From Anoxybacillus amylolyticus (lineage in GTDB: Bacteria; Bacillota; Bacilli; Bacillales; Anoxybacillaceae): 64,000 nt of DNA. Shown here piece after piece: positions 16,468 to 26,010 of this stretch. The first letter of the stretch is position 1. Every line of letters begins with the position of its first letter. The notes below the pieces were generated by a model. The model searched no databases. It saw nothing but the letters and a program-made list of their open reading frames with translations, and was not told where the DNA came from. The translations under genes and the position numbers were made by a program. The stretch lies in assembly GCF_001634285.1 (NCBI RefSeq), contig NZ_CP015438.1:942001-1006000 (forward strand). The letters are read 5' to 3'.

Positions 16468-16481
16468 TGAAATCGGTTTCA
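16468..16481 (-). promoter_or_regulatory. cre / LacI-family operator upstream of msmX
   Basis: TGAAATCGGTTTCA matches every defined position of the cre consensus TGWAANCGNTNWCA and is nearly symmetric. It lies between the probable promoter and the ribosome-binding site of msmX. CcpA is one candidate; the LacI-type regulator encoded at 43.45 kb is another, because the same core (TGAAAACGATTTCA) overlaps that gene's own start site. Confidence 0.7.
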
Positions 16482-16552
16482 GTTAACTGCTTCCATCGTA
16501 TAAAAAACCAAAAAAAATGTAAATGGACAGCGTGCACAAAAAATAAAACAAG

Positions 16553-16573
16553 TTTTAGGCAAGCTGCCTAAGA
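16553..16573 (-). terminator. Terminator-like hairpin at the end of the PucR-type regulator gene
   Basis: TTAGGCA/TGCCTAA (16555-16561 and 16565-16571); on the minus strand it is followed by the T-rich AAAACTTGTTTTATTTTTT. It overlaps the stop codon. Confidence 0.6.
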
Positions 16574-17485
16574 ATACTTTTGTTTTAAATAGTCGCTAAG
16601 TAAAATTGCTAAATACGTGGCGGTTGCTCCTTGAAAATGGCGAATATCGATGCCCGTTTTTTCGATAAATTTTTCAATGCGATATTGCAAACTATTGCGA
16701 TGCATATAAAGTTTTTTCGCTGCAAGCGAGGCGTTTAAGTTGCATTCGAGAAATACTTTTACCGTCTCTATCAGATCGTCGTCTACTTTCGTTAAAAAGG
16801 AAAGCGACCGTTGAATGGTTAGTGCGTTTGGATGGTCGCAAATAAGAGCGAGCGGCAATACATCAGCAACGGTATATACTTTTTTCGTGCGAATGTATGT
16901 ATTGGCAAGTTCAAAAAAATATTTTTCCGTTCGGAAACGTTCAAGCAAATGTTCATCGTATGGATGTGTCTGCCCAATGAAAACACGCCATGTCATGTAA
17001 AAATCACTTGCTAACGTATCAATTAAATCAGTAAATGGAAGGGGAGATGTTGCTTCGGTTTGTTTTTTCTCGATAATCACCCCGCTTGTTGATTGTTCCC
17101 AAATAAGCAACACATTTTCTGGAAATAGTCCTTCCACGGCTTCATAAAAATGTTCATGGTCAATGGAAGCTTGGTTCATTTGAAATTGGATAAAACGGTA
17201 GTATGGAGAGTGGTTGGACAGTAAACGAAGCTCGCTATCATCTGCTTGGTTCACAAACCGTTGCCAAGCACTCTCCACTTTTGTGAGCGGACGCGTTGCT
17301 AGAGAAAGCGGCGTAAGGAAAATAGACAATAGCTGCTTTTCTTTTTCCGTAAGCGTACTTTTTAAAATACCGATTTTCTCCCCTTCTTGTGTAGAAAACC
17401 ATTCATAATCATTCACATTATTCACATTGGCAGGATGTTCATGAACTATCGCTTCTTTAAAAAGATGTTTTAATCGTTCCAACAT
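16568..17485 (-). CDS. yxkF: PucR/CdaR-type helix-turn-helix regulator (YxkF-like)
   Basis: A 305-residue protein whose C-terminal 60 residues form the PucR_HTH domain. Motifs are DDLIETVKVFLECNLNASLAAKKLYMHRNSL (given in shortened family form) and YRIEKFIEKTGIDIR. The N-terminal part has no sensor domain I recognise. In B. subtilis yxkF also neighbours msmX, supporting the name. Here it lies directly upstream of msmX on the same strand, but with a terminator-like hairpin between them. It could regulate a sugar or sugar-acid pathway; targets are unknown. Confidence 0.75.
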   Translation of the reverse strand: MLERLKHLFKEAIVHEHPANVNNVNDYEWFSTQEGEKIGILKSTLTEKEKQLLSIFLTPLSLATRPLTKVESAWQRFVNQADDSELRLLSNHSPYYRFIQFQMNQASIDHEHFYEAVEGLFPENVLLIWEQSTSGVIIEKKQTEATSPLPFTDLIDTLASDFYMTWRVFIGQTHPYDEHLLERFRTEKYFFELANTYIRTKKVYTVADVLPLALICDHPNALTIQRSLSFLTKVDDDLIETVKVFLECNLNASLAAKKLYMHRNSLQYRIEKFIEKTGIDIRHFQGATATYLAILLSDYLKQKYS

Positions 17486-17529
17486 AGCGAATAATTCCTT
17501 TCGTAGTAGTTGTGCCTTTATTATAGCAA

Positions 17530-17563
17530 AAACCCGACTTCCTCTCGAGAGAGGAAGTCGGGT
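17530..17563 (-). terminator. Strong terminator between the 58-residue gene and the PucR-type regulator
   Basis: A perfect 14-bp inverted repeat CCCGACTTCCTCTC/GAGAGGAAGTCGGG (17533-17546 and 17549-17562) is followed on the minus strand by TTTTTGC. Confidence 0.92.
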
Positions 17564-17740
17564 CTATGCTTCGTAGGGCGGTTCTTCTTCGACTAAATCG
17601 CGTGCTTCTTCGATGTTTGTTGCGTCGCTTCTCGCATGAACATAGCCGCCTGCCATTCCTTCATTAATCATGCGGTCGATGTCCATAAAGTATTTATCCC
17701 GTCCTTCATGACAGGAGTCTTTGCATCGTTCGTTATCCAT
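17564..17740 (-). CDS. Small acidic protein of unknown function
   Basis: A 58-residue protein from ATG 17740, preceded by AGGAGGGG at 8 bp; the ATG six bases further upstream is too close to that site. The sequence MDNERCKDSCHEGRDKYFMDIDRM, quoted in part, has a Cys-x3-Cys pair near the start and an acidic, proline-ending tail (EEEPPYEA). No family is recognised. It is transcribed alone and ends in a very strong terminator. The ribosome-binding site and terminator make it a real gene. Confidence 0.72.
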   Translation of the reverse strand: MDNERCKDSCHEGRDKYFMDIDRMINEGMAGGYVHARSDATNIEEARDLVEEEPPYEA

Positions 17741-17829
17741 TGTCATCCCCTCCTGTTGTTAGTTTGTCATATGTTGCCCTATTCATTCATATATATGGGA
17801 CAGTGTGGACAAGCAAAAGGGGGGAGAAC

Positions 17830-18204
17830 ATGCTAGGGACGTTAGAGCAAATTATTGCTTCGATTACTATCAGTAAACAGTTGGCAGGCGTATGGCTTGA
17901 GAACATGGACAACGCATGGGAAAAAGAAAAAGTAGCTGCTTATGTGCAACATGAACAAACACAGTATGACATTTGGCAATATAGTTATTTTTTACAGAAA
18001 GGGACGTATTGGAATAAAAGGGTTGAACAAGCTGTTCCGCCGGAAGATATTGTTTCCGTCCTTCTTTTTTATGAAATCAAAAAAGCGCTGCTTTACTATG
18101 AGATAGCAAAAGAATGTGCTCGCTCGCAAAGGTGGGCGGCGGATCAAGCGCTAACGAAGGCGCTTGAACATAGTTTGTTTTTTTCTAATCTCACACGCCG
18201 TTAA
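17830..18204 (+). CDS. Helical protein of unknown function
   Basis: A 124-residue protein starting at ATG 17830 behind GGGGGGAGAAC. It is predicted mainly helical and contains many aromatic residues ([42 protein letters not shown]). No membrane segment, signal peptide or metal motif is visible. It lies 83 bp upstream of yheB on the same strand but without clear coupling. I do not recognise its family. Its correct ribosome-binding site and position between known genes support it as real. Confidence 0.68.
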   Translation: MLGTLEQIIASITISKQLAGVWLENMDNAWEKEKVAAYVQHEQTQYDIWQYSYFLQKGTYWNKRVEQAVPPEDIVSVLLFYEIKKALLYYEIAKECARSQRWAADQALTKALEHSLFFSNLTRR

Positions 18205-18287
18205 GCATCTCTTTCATTGCTCTTTTGCTAAACAAACGATATAATGAAAAACTAGGCAAACGAGTAATGAAAGGAGCGGGGGAAGAA

Positions 18288-19421
18288 ATGGGAACCGTTT
18301 TATATTTTTCGTTTATGATAGCAATCGGGGCAATCATTGGCGGTGTGACGAATGCGCTAGCGATTAAAATGTTATTTCGTCCGTACCAACCGATATATAT
18401 ATACGGGAAACGCCTTCCATTCACTCCAGGGCTTATCCCAAAACGACGCGAAGAACTTGCACACCAACTTGGGAAAATGGTTGTCGAACATTTACTCACC
18501 CCAGACGGCATTCGCCGGAAATTGATGGAACGTGAATTAAAAGAATATACGGTTCGTCTGGTACAGCAATGGGTGGAACGGTGGTTTACCTGCCAGCGCA
18601 CGGTGGCAGAACAACTGCAGCTACTTAGAATAAATGCTCCGGAAAAAGTAGTGCGTACGAAAGCTGGCGAATGGGCGGACAAGCTGTATAAGCAATGGAT
18701 GGATGACCATCAAGAAAAAAGAATTCACGAACTGCTTCGGCCGGAAATACAGGAAAAAATGGAGAAATGGATTCACGAGATGTCACATTGCATTGCGGAC
18801 CATGCAATTCATTATTTTCAAAGTGACGCAGGAAAGCAGCGTATCGCGAAAATGATCGATGAGTTTTTTATCGGTCGAGGGATGTTGGGGAATATGTTAC
18901 AAATGTTTCTTGGTAACGTCAATTTGGTGGATAAAGTTCAACCAGAAATTGTAAAATTTCTTGCCCATAACGGAACTCGAGAACTACTTGCCCAACTTTT
19001 ATTGGATGAATGGCATGAGTGGACGGACTCATCGGTTGCCTCCGTTGAAGCGTTGATTGGAAAAGAGCGGATTCATCAGTCGCTCTATGATTTTGTAGCA
19101 AAAGCAATCGAATCAAGTGGTATATTTGAGCAAAAAGTGGCCGATGTACTAGCACCATATCGACAACAGGTGATTCATGAGTGGGTTCCAAGCATGGTAG
19201 AGAAAGGAATACAATGGGTGAGCGATCGAGTAGAAACGCTTGTGGAAGGGTTACAAATCGCGGACATTGTGCGGACGGAAGTCGAAACATTTTCCGTAGA
19301 GCGTCTCGAAGAAATGATTTTATCGATTTCGCGGCGCGAATTTAAAATGATTACGTATTTAGGTGCATTGCTTGGTGGAATTATTGGCATTTTCCAAGCG
19401 CTCGTTGGGTTATGGCTATAG
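18288..19421 (+). CDS. yheB: DUF445 membrane protein YheB
   Basis: A 377-residue protein, the same length as B. subtilis YheB. An N-terminal helix ([21 protein letters not shown]) with the conserved [15 protein letters not shown] motif and a C-terminal helix ([23 protein letters not shown], shortened) flank a long soluble part rich in helices. This is the DUF445 layout. Function is unknown in the family. The start ATG 18288 follows AAGGAGCGGGGGAAGAA; the open frame further upstream is not homologous. Next to yheA, as in B. subtilis. Confidence 0.87.
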   Translation: MGTVLYFSFMIAIGAIIGGVTNALAIKMLFRPYQPIYIYGKRLPFTPGLIPKRREELAHQLGKMVVEHLLTPDGIRRKLMERELKEYTVRLVQQWVERWFTCQRTVAEQLQLLRINAPEKVVRTKAGEWADKLYKQWMDDHQEKRIHELLRPEIQEKMEKWIHEMSHCIADHAIHYFQSDAGKQRIAKMIDEFFIGRGMLGNMLQMFLGNVNLVDKVQPEIVKFLAHNGTRELLAQLLLDEWHEWTDSSVASVEALIGKERIHQSLYDFVAKAIESSGIFEQKVADVLAPYRQQVIHEWVPSMVEKGIQWVSDRVETLVEGLQIADIVRTEVETFSVERLEEMILSISRREFKMITYLGALLGGIIGIFQALVGLWL

Positions 19422-19495
19422 TTTTAGCATATCGTTTGTTTGCCTGCATATCGTAATAACAGCAGCACGTTATTTTTTCACAAGGAGGCTTTTTT

Positions 19496-19846
19496 ATGTC
19501 CCAGTTATATACAATCGCCCAGCAGCTAGAGCAGGCGATTCGTGCGAGTGACGAGTTTCAACAACTAAAACAAGCGTACGAAACGGTGCGTCGCGATGAA
19601 GCCACATACCGTATGTTTACACAATTCCGTGATGTACAAATGCAACTTCATGAAAAACAAATGATGGGAGCGGACATTTCGCCAGAGGAAGTCCAACAAG
19701 CACAAGCGATGATGTCTCTTGCGCAACAAAACGAAAAATTAGTAGCGTTAATGATGCTAGAACAACGAATGAGCACTGTGATTTCGGACATTAATCAAAT
19801 CGCGATGAAGCCGCTAGAAGAGTTATACCGCTCGTTCACCGAATAA
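19496..19846 (+). CDS. yheA: YlbF/YmcA-family protein YheA
   Basis: A 116-residue helical protein of the UPF0342/YlbF-YmcA group. Family members YlbF, YmcA and YaaT form a complex linked to RNase Y, competence and sporulation; YheA itself is not functionally defined. The pattern LEQAIRASDEFQQLKQAYETV, shortened, and MTEFRD-like MFTQFRDVQMQLHEKQMMG are typical. AAGGAGGC precedes ATG 19496. Synteny with yheB supports the name. Confidence 0.88.
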   Translation: MSQLYTIAQQLEQAIRASDEFQQLKQAYETVRRDEATYRMFTQFRDVQMQLHEKQMMGADISPEEVQQAQAMMSLAQQNEKLVALMMLEQRMSTVISDINQIAMKPLEELYRSFTE

Positions 19847-19847
19847 C

Positions 19848-19878
19848 GGAGCACTCATTTGAGTGTTCTTTTTTTTGT
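19848..19878 (+). terminator. Terminator after yheA
   Basis: GAGCACTCA/TGAGTGTTC stem with a short loop, followed by eight T. Confidence 0.85.
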
Positions 19879-19927
19879 TATGTTGTCATAGCTATTAGAG
19901 TGACAACACGACAAAGGGGGACTAACA

Positions 19928-20794
19928 TTGGCGTATAAATTACTTGCGTTAAATATTGACGGTACAATTTTAAAACCAAATGGCCGGCTGCAAAAAGAAA
20001 CGAAAGAAGCAGTCGAGTTTGTGAAACAAAAGGGTGTATACGTGACATTACTAACGAGCCGCGATTTGCTGTCCGCAAGAAAAATCGCCAAGGCGTTGAA
20101 ACTAGATACAGCGATTATTGCATTTCAAGGAGCGATGATTGGAAAATCAGTCGATGAGAAAATATATGAAGCACTCATTCCGGAGGAAAGGACGTTTAAC
20201 ATCGTCCATGTACTCGAAAATTATGCATGCAATATTCGGTTAATGTATGAACGGTATTCGCTCGCGAATCGCAAAAAAGTGAAAAAACAACTCGTGGCGA
20301 AAACAGTGCTTTCTTCGGGAGATCCGTTTTTTTACCCAACGCAGTTTGTTGATTCGCTAAGCGACGTATTGCGTGATGAGCCGCTTGCCGTTCCGAAAAT
20401 CGATGTGTATTTTGCGAGTGAAGAAGAACAGAAAGAAGCGGTAGCGGTTTTACATGAAGCGTTTCCGACGATTGACGTTATTACCCAGCCGAACGGAAAA
20501 ATCGAGATCGTTGCTAAAGGAGTTTCCAAATTAGCTGGCTTAAAGCGTCTTGGACAATCGCTACACGTTTCGTTAAAAGACATGGTAGTGATTGGTGACG
20601 GGCTTGATGACATTCCAGCGATTGAAGCTGCGGGGTTAGGAGTGGCAATGGGAAATGCGTCAAACGAGGTGAAAAAAGCAGCGGACTGGGTAACGCGATC
20701 AAACGAACAGCTTGGGGTAGCGTATATGGTAAAAGAACATTTCCGTAAACAGCAGCGCCCAGAGTTTTTGCACATGTTGAAAATGAAGCAGTAA
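19928..20794 (+). CDS. yhaX: HAD-superfamily (Cof-type) phosphatase YhaX
   Basis: A 288-residue hydrolase of the HAD IIB (Cof) subfamily, probably a sugar- or nucleotide-phosphate phosphatase. Motif I, normally DxDGT, reads NIDGTIL (residues 9-15). The first aspartate is therefore replaced by Asn, an unusual change since this residue is the usual nucleophile. Motif III lysine and motif IV VIGDGLDDIPAIEAAGLGVAMGNA (shortened) are intact. The neighbour hemZ matches the yhaX-hemZ order of B. subtilis. Activity may be lost or altered. GGGGGACTAAC lies ahead of TTG 19928. Confidence 0.82.
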   Translation: MAYKLLALNIDGTILKPNGRLQKETKEAVEFVKQKGVYVTLLTSRDLLSARKIAKALKLDTAIIAFQGAMIGKSVDEKIYEALIPEERTFNIVHVLENYACNIRLMYERYSLANRKKVKKQLVAKTVLSSGDPFFYPTQFVDSLSDVLRDEPLAVPKIDVYFASEEEQKEAVAVLHEAFPTIDVITQPNGKIEIVAKGVSKLAGLKRLGQSLHVSLKDMVVIGDGLDDIPAIEAAGLGVAMGNASNEVKKAADWVTRSNEQLGVAYMVKEHFRKQQRPEFLHMLKMKQ

Positions 20795-20819
20795 ACCGGA
20801 GAAATTGCTCCGGTTTTTT
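20793..20819 (+). terminator. Terminator after yhaX
   Basis: AAACCGGAG/CTCCGGTTT (20793-20801, 20808-20816) plus T run; it overlaps the yhaX stop codon. Confidence 0.88.
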
Positions 20820-20834
20820 GCATGAAGTACATGC

Positions 20835-20864
20835 TTGACGATTATAAACAGCCTTCTGTACACT
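20835..20864 (+). promoter_or_regulatory. Probable sigma-A promoter of hemZ
   Basis: TTGACG (20835-20840), an 18-bp spacer and TACACT (20859-20864), about 34 bp before the TTG start. Confidence 0.55.
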
Positions 20865-20897
20865 TAAATAAGTTTGACAGAAGAAAGGTGGTTTCCG

Positions 20898-22397
20898 TTG
20901 CGTATTCAAGTGTACGGATTATATAATGTAGAACAATTTCAACGTCCACTAGAAGTAATTACTGGACTGTTTTTTGAAGAATATGAACTATTATTTTCTC
21001 CTGTTGCTGCCGCAGATATTATCGTGACTTTTTCCCTACATGGGGAAGAAACAGGGATTGTAACCGGCATGCTGATTGAAACCGAAAGCAGTCGGGAATG
21101 GAAAGGAGAATATCGGATTGACTTGCGGCCGTGCTTAAACGAAAAAGAACGGATGAAACAATGGAAAAATGCAGTTTCCCATGTGTATTTAACTCTTTTT
21201 CAGCAATATACAGGGTTAATTCAACCATGGGGTATTTTAACGGGCGTGCGTCCAGTGAAGCTTTTGCATCAACACTTGCGCGCTGGGCTAACGAGAGAGG
21301 AGGCGCATCGGAAGCTTCGTGAAGACTATTTGGTCGCGGAGGAAAAAATTCAGCTGATGCAAGACATTGTCGACCGGCAGTTAACGGTTGTTCCAGATTT
21401 ATATGATCTTTCCCACGAAGTGAGCCTTTATATCGGTATTCCGTTTTGCCCGACGAAGTGCGCCTATTGCACGTTCCCGGCTTATGCGATTAACGGTCGC
21501 CAAGGGTCGGTGGACTCATTTTTGTCTGGGCTTCATTATGAAATGCAAGCGGTAGGGAAGTTTTTAAAAGAGCGAGACATTAACATTACGACCATTTATT
21601 ACGGTGGCGGCACTCCAACGAGCATTACAGCGGAAGAGATGGACCGGTTGTATGAAAAAATGTATGAATCGTTCCCTAACATGGAACGAATTCGCGAAAT
21701 TACGGTCGAGGCAGGGAGACCAGATACGATCACGCCAGAGAAGTTGAACGTGCTAAAAAAATGGAAGATTGACCGCATTAGCATTAACCCACAGTCGTAC
21801 ATTCAAGAAACGTTACAAGCGATCGGTCGCCACCATACCGTCGAAGAAACGATAGAAAAATTTCATTTAGCTCGGCAAATGGGAATGAACAATATCAATA
21901 TGGACTTAATTATCGGCCTTCCTGGGGAAGGAATGGAAGAATTTAATTATACGTTAGCACAAACAGAAAAATTAATGCCGGAATCGCTCACCGTCCATAC
22001 CCTTTCGTTTAAGCGAGCGTCCGAAATGACGAAAAATAAAGAAAAATATAAAGTAGCTGACCGCGATGAAATTAGCGAAATGATGAAAAGCGCGCAAAAC
22101 TGGACGAAACGAAATGGCTATGTTCCGTATTATTTATATCGCCAAAAAAACATTCTCGGTAATTTAGAAAACGTTGGGTATGCATTGCCAGGAAAAGAAA
22201 GCATTTATAATATCATGATTATGGAAGAACAGCAGTCGATTATCGGGCTTGGCTGCGGCGCTTCGAGCAAATTCGTTCACCCGAAAACACGGGCGATCAC
22301 CCGCTTTGCCAACCCGAAAGAGCCGAAAGTGTATAATGAAAACTTTATGCATTATACGGAAGAAAAACTAAAAATGATGGATCAATTATTTCAATAA
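20898..22397 (+). CDS. hemZ: Radical-SAM coproporphyrinogen dehydrogenase-like protein HemZ
   Basis: A 499-residue radical SAM protein of the HemN/HemZ group. The cluster motif CPTKCAYCTFPAY (about 184-196) binds the 4Fe-4S cluster, and YYGGGTPTS and INPQSYIQETL are HemN-type blocks. In B. subtilis HemZ is proposed as oxygen-independent coproporphyrinogen dehydrogenase, though related proteins (HemW type) can be haem chaperones. TTG 20898 is chosen because AAAGGTGG lies 7 bp upstream and yields MRIQVYGLYN, the family N-terminus. It stands alone between a promoter and a terminator. Confidence 0.88.
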   Translation: MRIQVYGLYNVEQFQRPLEVITGLFFEEYELLFSPVAAADIIVTFSLHGEETGIVTGMLIETESSREWKGEYRIDLRPCLNEKERMKQWKNAVSHVYLTLFQQYTGLIQPWGILTGVRPVKLLHQHLRAGLTREEAHRKLREDYLVAEEKIQLMQDIVDRQLTVVPDLYDLSHEVSLYIGIPFCPTKCAYCTFPAYAINGRQGSVDSFLSGLHYEMQAVGKFLKERDINITTIYYGGGTPTSITAEEMDRLYEKMYESFPNMERIREITVEAGRPDTITPEKLNVLKKWKIDRISINPQSYIQETLQAIGRHHTVEETIEKFHLARQMGMNNINMDLIIGLPGEGMEEFNYTLAQTEKLMPESLTVHTLSFKRASEMTKNKEKYKVADRDEISEMMKSAQNWTKRNGYVPYYLYRQKNILGNLENVGYALPGKESIYNIMIMEEQQSIIGLGCGASSKFVHPKTRAITRFANPKEPKVYNENFMHYTEEKLKMMDQLFQ

Positions 22398-22401
22398 GAA
22401 A

Positions 22402-22437
22402 ACTCCCCGATTGTTCGCGCAATCGGGGAGTGATTTT
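22402..22437. terminator. Bidirectional terminator between hemZ and yhzD
   Basis: A 12-bp perfect stem ACTCCCCGATTG/CAATCGGGGAGT (22402-22413 and 22420-22431) followed by TTTTTT. Confidence 0.92.
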
Positions 22438-22623
22438 TTACCGATGAAACAAAATCAATTTTCCGCTTGATGTTGTACAGCGGTGGGTTTTGTCTAAGCA
22501 ATTGTGCTCGCGCAATTTTTGTTCGCCGATTTTTTTCGCTTCTTCTTCGTTTGCCGCCTGAAACGTTTCGTCTAATAGTTTTTCACCGTTTTTATCAAAA
22601 GCAGTCAATGTGAACATCGGCAT
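22438..22623 (-). CDS. yhzD: YhzD-like small protein
   Basis: A 61-residue protein, the length of B. subtilis YhzD. The sequence starts MPMFTLTAFDKNGEKLLDE and has one central helix rich in Glu and Lys (ANEEEAKKIGEQKL) and two late cysteines. ATG 22623 is preceded by AAAGGGGGAAAC; an in-frame upstream extension is not likely to be translated. Function unknown. The position next to hemZ and yhaX supports the name. Confidence 0.82.
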   Translation of the reverse strand: MPMFTLTAFDKNGEKLLDETFQAANEEEAKKIGEQKLREHNCLDKTHRCTTSSGKLILFHR

Positions 22624-22775
22624 TTTGTTTCCCCCTTTGCTGAATGGTGATTCATTACTCATTATTCTTTTAGTTTTTGTAAAAATCCTTCTAATGAGTG
22701 AAACTTTTCGATAAGATAAAACGTGTAATATGTTGTGGAAAAATTATCTTTTATTTGAAAAATGGGGGAGTGAGA

Positions 22776-23675
22776 ATGAGTTTACACTTGGAACAAGTCA
22801 CGAAGCGATTTGGGCATGTAACGGCTGTCGATCATGTCACGCTTCATATTCCAGAAGGAGAGATGTTTGGACTTTTAGGCGCGAACGGAGCTGGAAAGAC
22901 GACGACGTTTCGAATGATTTTAGGGCTTTTAGAACCCACGGAAGGAACGATTACGTGGAACAATGAACGAATTCGGTATGACCAAAGCCATTTAATCGGC
23001 TATTTGCCGGAAGAGCGCGGCTTGTACCCGAAGCTGAAAGTAAAAGAGCAGCTTATTTATTTGGCACGGTTGCGAGGATTAAAAAAACCGGCCATTATGA
23101 AAGAAATGATGGATTGGCTCGAACGGTTTAAAGTCCCTGATTATGTCGATAAGCGGGTCGAAGAATTATCGAAAGGGAACCAACAAAAAATTCAATTTAT
23201 CGCTGCTGTTTTGCATCGTCCGAAGCTGTTGATTTTAGATGAGCCGTTTAGCGGTCTTGATCCTGTCAATGTCGAGCTATTAAAAGAAGCGGTTATCGAT
23301 TTAAAAAGAAATGGAACGACAATCGTTTTTTCGAGTCATCGCATGGAGCACGTCGAAGAATTGTGTGAGCATTTATGCATTATGCATCGTGGCAAACCAG
23401 TCGTTTCAGGGGCGCTAAAAGAGATTAAACGCTCCTTTGGCAAAAAAAATGTCATCATTCATGCCGATTTTCCGTTAGAGGAATTAAGCCAGTTTCCAGG
23501 CGTTGTGAAAGCGAAACGGACAGCGGAAGGCATTCATTTGCAAATCGAACAGGAAGAAGTTTCGCAACACATTTTCGCTCATATCGCTAACAAAGGATTT
23601 ATTCGCAAGTTTGCGTTAGAAGAGCCATCGTTAAACGACATTTTCATTGAAAAAGTAGGTGCTGCCTATGAATAA
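22776..23675 (+). CDS. yhaQ: ABC transporter ATPase YhaQ
   Basis: A 299-residue ABC ATPase of the NatA/DrrA type. Walker A GANGAGKTT (about 37-45), signature ELSKGNQQKIQFIAAVLH (shortened in family terms) and Walker B LLILDEPFSGLDP are present, with a C-terminal DUF4162-like domain. With YhaP it forms an ABC-2 exporter; by similarity to NatAB the substrate could be Na+ or a drug or lipid, but this is not shown. ATG 22776 follows GGGGGAGTGAGA. The 3' end overlaps yhaP by 8 bp. Confidence 0.88.
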   Translation: MSLHLEQVTKRFGHVTAVDHVTLHIPEGEMFGLLGANGAGKTTTFRMILGLLEPTEGTITWNNERIRYDQSHLIGYLPEERGLYPKLKVKEQLIYLARLRGLKKPAIMKEMMDWLERFKVPDYVDKRVEELSKGNQQKIQFIAAVLHRPKLLILDEPFSGLDPVNVELLKEAVIDLKRNGTTIVFSSHRMEHVEELCEHLCIMHRGKPVVSGALKEIKRSFGKKNVIIHADFPLEELSQFPGVVKAKRTAEGIHLQIEQEEVSQHIFAHIANKGFIRKFALEEPSLNDIFIEKVGAAYE

Positions 23676-24906
23676 GTTTTGGATTGTACTTTGGCATACG
23701 TATATCACCAAATTAAAATCGAAATCGTTCCTCGTAATTACCGTTATTGTCGGATTGCTTACGTTTGGCGTGACGAATTTGAACCATATTATTGATTTTT
23801 TTACGAAAGATGAAAAGAAAGTCGTGGGAATCATCGATGAAACAGGAGCACTATATGAACCGCTGCAAGCGCAATTGGCGAAAAATAGGGATAGTAAGCT
23901 AAAACTGAAGCTGTTTCAAGGAACGAAGCAAGAAGCGAAACAAAAAGTGAAAAATGAAACATGGGATGCATTTTTAACGATAGCGTATGACGACAAGCAA
24001 CTGCCGAAAGCGACATATTATGCTAATATGATTGCCAATAGTGATACAGCAGGAACACTTGAACAGGCACTCCAGCAGCTAAAAACGATGTTGGCTACCG
24101 CAAAAATCGGATTAACGCCAGAACAAGTGACGCAACTATATGAGCCGGTGTCTTTTCAAAAAGTTGCGCTAGAAAAAAACGCGAAAACGGAGGAAGAGTT
24201 GCAGCAAGCACGCGGGTTGGTATATGCAATAGTATTTGCGATGTATATGTTTGTCTTAATGTATGGGTCGATGATCGCTTCTGAAGTTGCGACTGAAAAG
24301 TCATCGCGTGTCATGGAAATTTTAATTTCGAGCGTTTCGCCCGTCCAGCAAATGTTCGGGAAAATTATCGGGGTGGCGCTGCTTAGCCTTACGCAGTTTG
24401 CGTTTTTATTTATCATCGGTTTTAGCTCGCTGAAAAGCAACGGATATGAGTTATTCCGTTTATTAGGAACAGAACACATTCCGGCCAAAACGCTCGTTTA
24501 TGCCGTCATCTTTTTCTTATTAGGCTACTTGTTATACGCTACCCTTTTTGCGACGCTCGGTTCGATGGTCAGCCGCTTAGAAGACGTGCAACTTGTGGTG
24601 ACTCCTGTAACATTGCTTGTGCTCGCTTCTTTTTTCATTGCGATGTTCGGGTTGGATTCCCCACAATCTCCAGTGATTACCGTCACGTCGTTCATTCCGT
24701 TTTTTGCACCGCTTATTATGTTTTTGCGCATCGGCATGTTGGATATTGCCGATTGGGAAGTGGCGATAAGTATCTCACTTTTAATCGGAACGATTATATT
24801 TGTCGCCTTTATCGGTGCGAAAATTTATCGTGGCGGGGTGCTGATGTATGGAAAGGCTGCTTCTTGGAAAGATATGAAAAAAGCGATCGAGTTAACGAAA
24901 AAATAA
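23668..24906 (+). CDS. yhaP: ABC-2 type exporter permease YhaP
   Basis: A 412-residue NatB-like permease. A first membrane helix near residues 15-35 is followed by a long extracellular domain (about 40-170). Five or six helices from residue 185 onward follow, with the conserved EKSSRVMEILISSVSP motif typical of ABC-2 permeases. ATG 23668 lies within the end of yhaQ, so the two are translationally coupled and form a two-gene operon closed by a terminator. Confidence 0.88.
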   Translation: MNKFWIVLWHTYITKLKSKSFLVITVIVGLLTFGVTNLNHIIDFFTKDEKKVVGIIDETGALYEPLQAQLAKNRDSKLKLKLFQGTKQEAKQKVKNETWDAFLTIAYDDKQLPKATYYANMIANSDTAGTLEQALQQLKTMLATAKIGLTPEQVTQLYEPVSFQKVALEKNAKTEEELQQARGLVYAIVFAMYMFVLMYGSMIASEVATEKSSRVMEILISSVSPVQQMFGKIIGVALLSLTQFAFLFIIGFSSLKSNGYELFRLLGTEHIPAKTLVYAVIFFLLGYLLYATLFATLGSMVSRLEDVQLVVTPVTLLVLASFFIAMFGLDSPQSPVITVTSFIPFFAPLIMFLRIGMLDIADWEVAISISLLIGTIIFVAFIGAKIYRGGVLMYGKAASWKDMKKAIELTKK

Positions 24907-24935
24907 GATCTTGCTTTGGCAAGGTCTTGTTTTTT
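24905..24935 (+). terminator. Terminator after yhaQP
   Basis: AAGATCTTGC/GCAAGGTCTT stem (24905-24914, 24919-24928), TTTG loop, then GTTTTTT. Confidence 0.9.
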
Positions 24936-24993
24936 GCCTTGCCATTCGTATGGTATACTAAAAAAATAGAAGACGGAAACGGGGGAGAAACGA

Positions 24994-25938
24994 TTGACGA
25001 AAGGAATTATTCATTACGAAGTCGGCGAACAAATCGACGTTTATTTGCTAGTCAAAGCGGTGACAAAGGGAGTGGCTAGTAACGGAAAACCGTTTTTGAC
25101 GCTCATTTTGCAAGATAAAACGGGAGAGATTGAGGCGAAATTATGGGATGCTTCGGTAGAAGACGAAAATACGTATGTTCCGCAAAGCATCGTGAAAGTG
25201 TTAGGCGATATTAGCAATTACCGTGGGCGAACGCAACTGAAAATTCGTAACATTCGTCCAGCGAACACCAGCGACCATGTGCGCGTGGCAGATTTTTTGG
25301 AAGTTGCCCCGATGAAACAAGAGGAAATGATGGAGAAATTAACTCAATATATTTTCGAAATGAAAAATCCAAACATTCAGCGCATTACGAGATATTTGTT
25401 AAAAAAATATGAAAACAAATTTCTCGAGTATCCGGCAGCAACCAAAAACCACCATGAATTTATTTCAGGGTTGGCATATCACGTGGTGTCGATGTTAGAT
25501 TTAGCGAAAGCCATCGTGAAGCTGTATCCGTCGCTGGATGCAGATTTATTGTATGCGGGGGTTATTTTACATGACCTTGGCAAAGTGATCGAGTTATCCG
25601 GTCCGGTTTCAGCAGCGTATACGCTTGAAGGAAATTTACTTGGCCATATTTCGATTATGGTAAGCGAAATTAGCAAAGCTGCAGAACATTTGGGCATTAG
25701 CGGAGAAGAAGTCATTATTTTGCAGCATCTAGTGTTGAGTCATCACGGAAAAGCGGAATGGGGAAGCCCAAAACCGCCAATGGTAAAAGAAGCAGAAATT
25801 CTTCATTATATTGATAACCTCGATGCGAAAATGAATATGATTGACCGCGCATTAGAAAAAGTAAAGCCGGGTGAGTTTACCGAGCGCATTTTTGCCCTTG
25901 ATAATCGATCGTTTTATAAGCCGACATTTCATCGGTAA
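24994..25938 (+). CDS. yhaM: 3'-5' exoribonuclease YhaM
   Basis: A 314-residue Mn2+/Co2+-dependent exonuclease that trims mRNA 3' ends after terminators. An N-terminal OB-fold nucleic-acid-binding domain (about 10-100, [26 protein letters not shown], shortened) precedes an HD domain (about 150-280) with [12 protein letters not shown] and [11 protein letters not shown], the metal-binding His-Asp pair near residues 190-195. Length equals that of B. subtilis YhaM. Start TTG 24994 lies behind GGGGGAGAAACGA. It is followed by yhaL as in B. subtilis. Confidence 0.95.
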   Translation: MTKGIIHYEVGEQIDVYLLVKAVTKGVASNGKPFLTLILQDKTGEIEAKLWDASVEDENTYVPQSIVKVLGDISNYRGRTQLKIRNIRPANTSDHVRVADFLEVAPMKQEEMMEKLTQYIFEMKNPNIQRITRYLLKKYENKFLEYPAATKNHHEFISGLAYHVVSMLDLAKAIVKLYPSLDADLLYAGVILHDLGKVIELSGPVSAAYTLEGNLLGHISIMVSEISKAAEHLGISGEEVIILQHLVLSHHGKAEWGSPKPPMVKEAEILHYIDNLDAKMNMIDRALEKVKPGEFTERIFALDNRSFYKPTFHR

Positions 25939-26010
25939 AAATAGAGCATAAACAACGAGCTGCACTCATATAGTGAAAATAAGACATGCTGAGGAAAGTG
26001 GGGGAAAATC

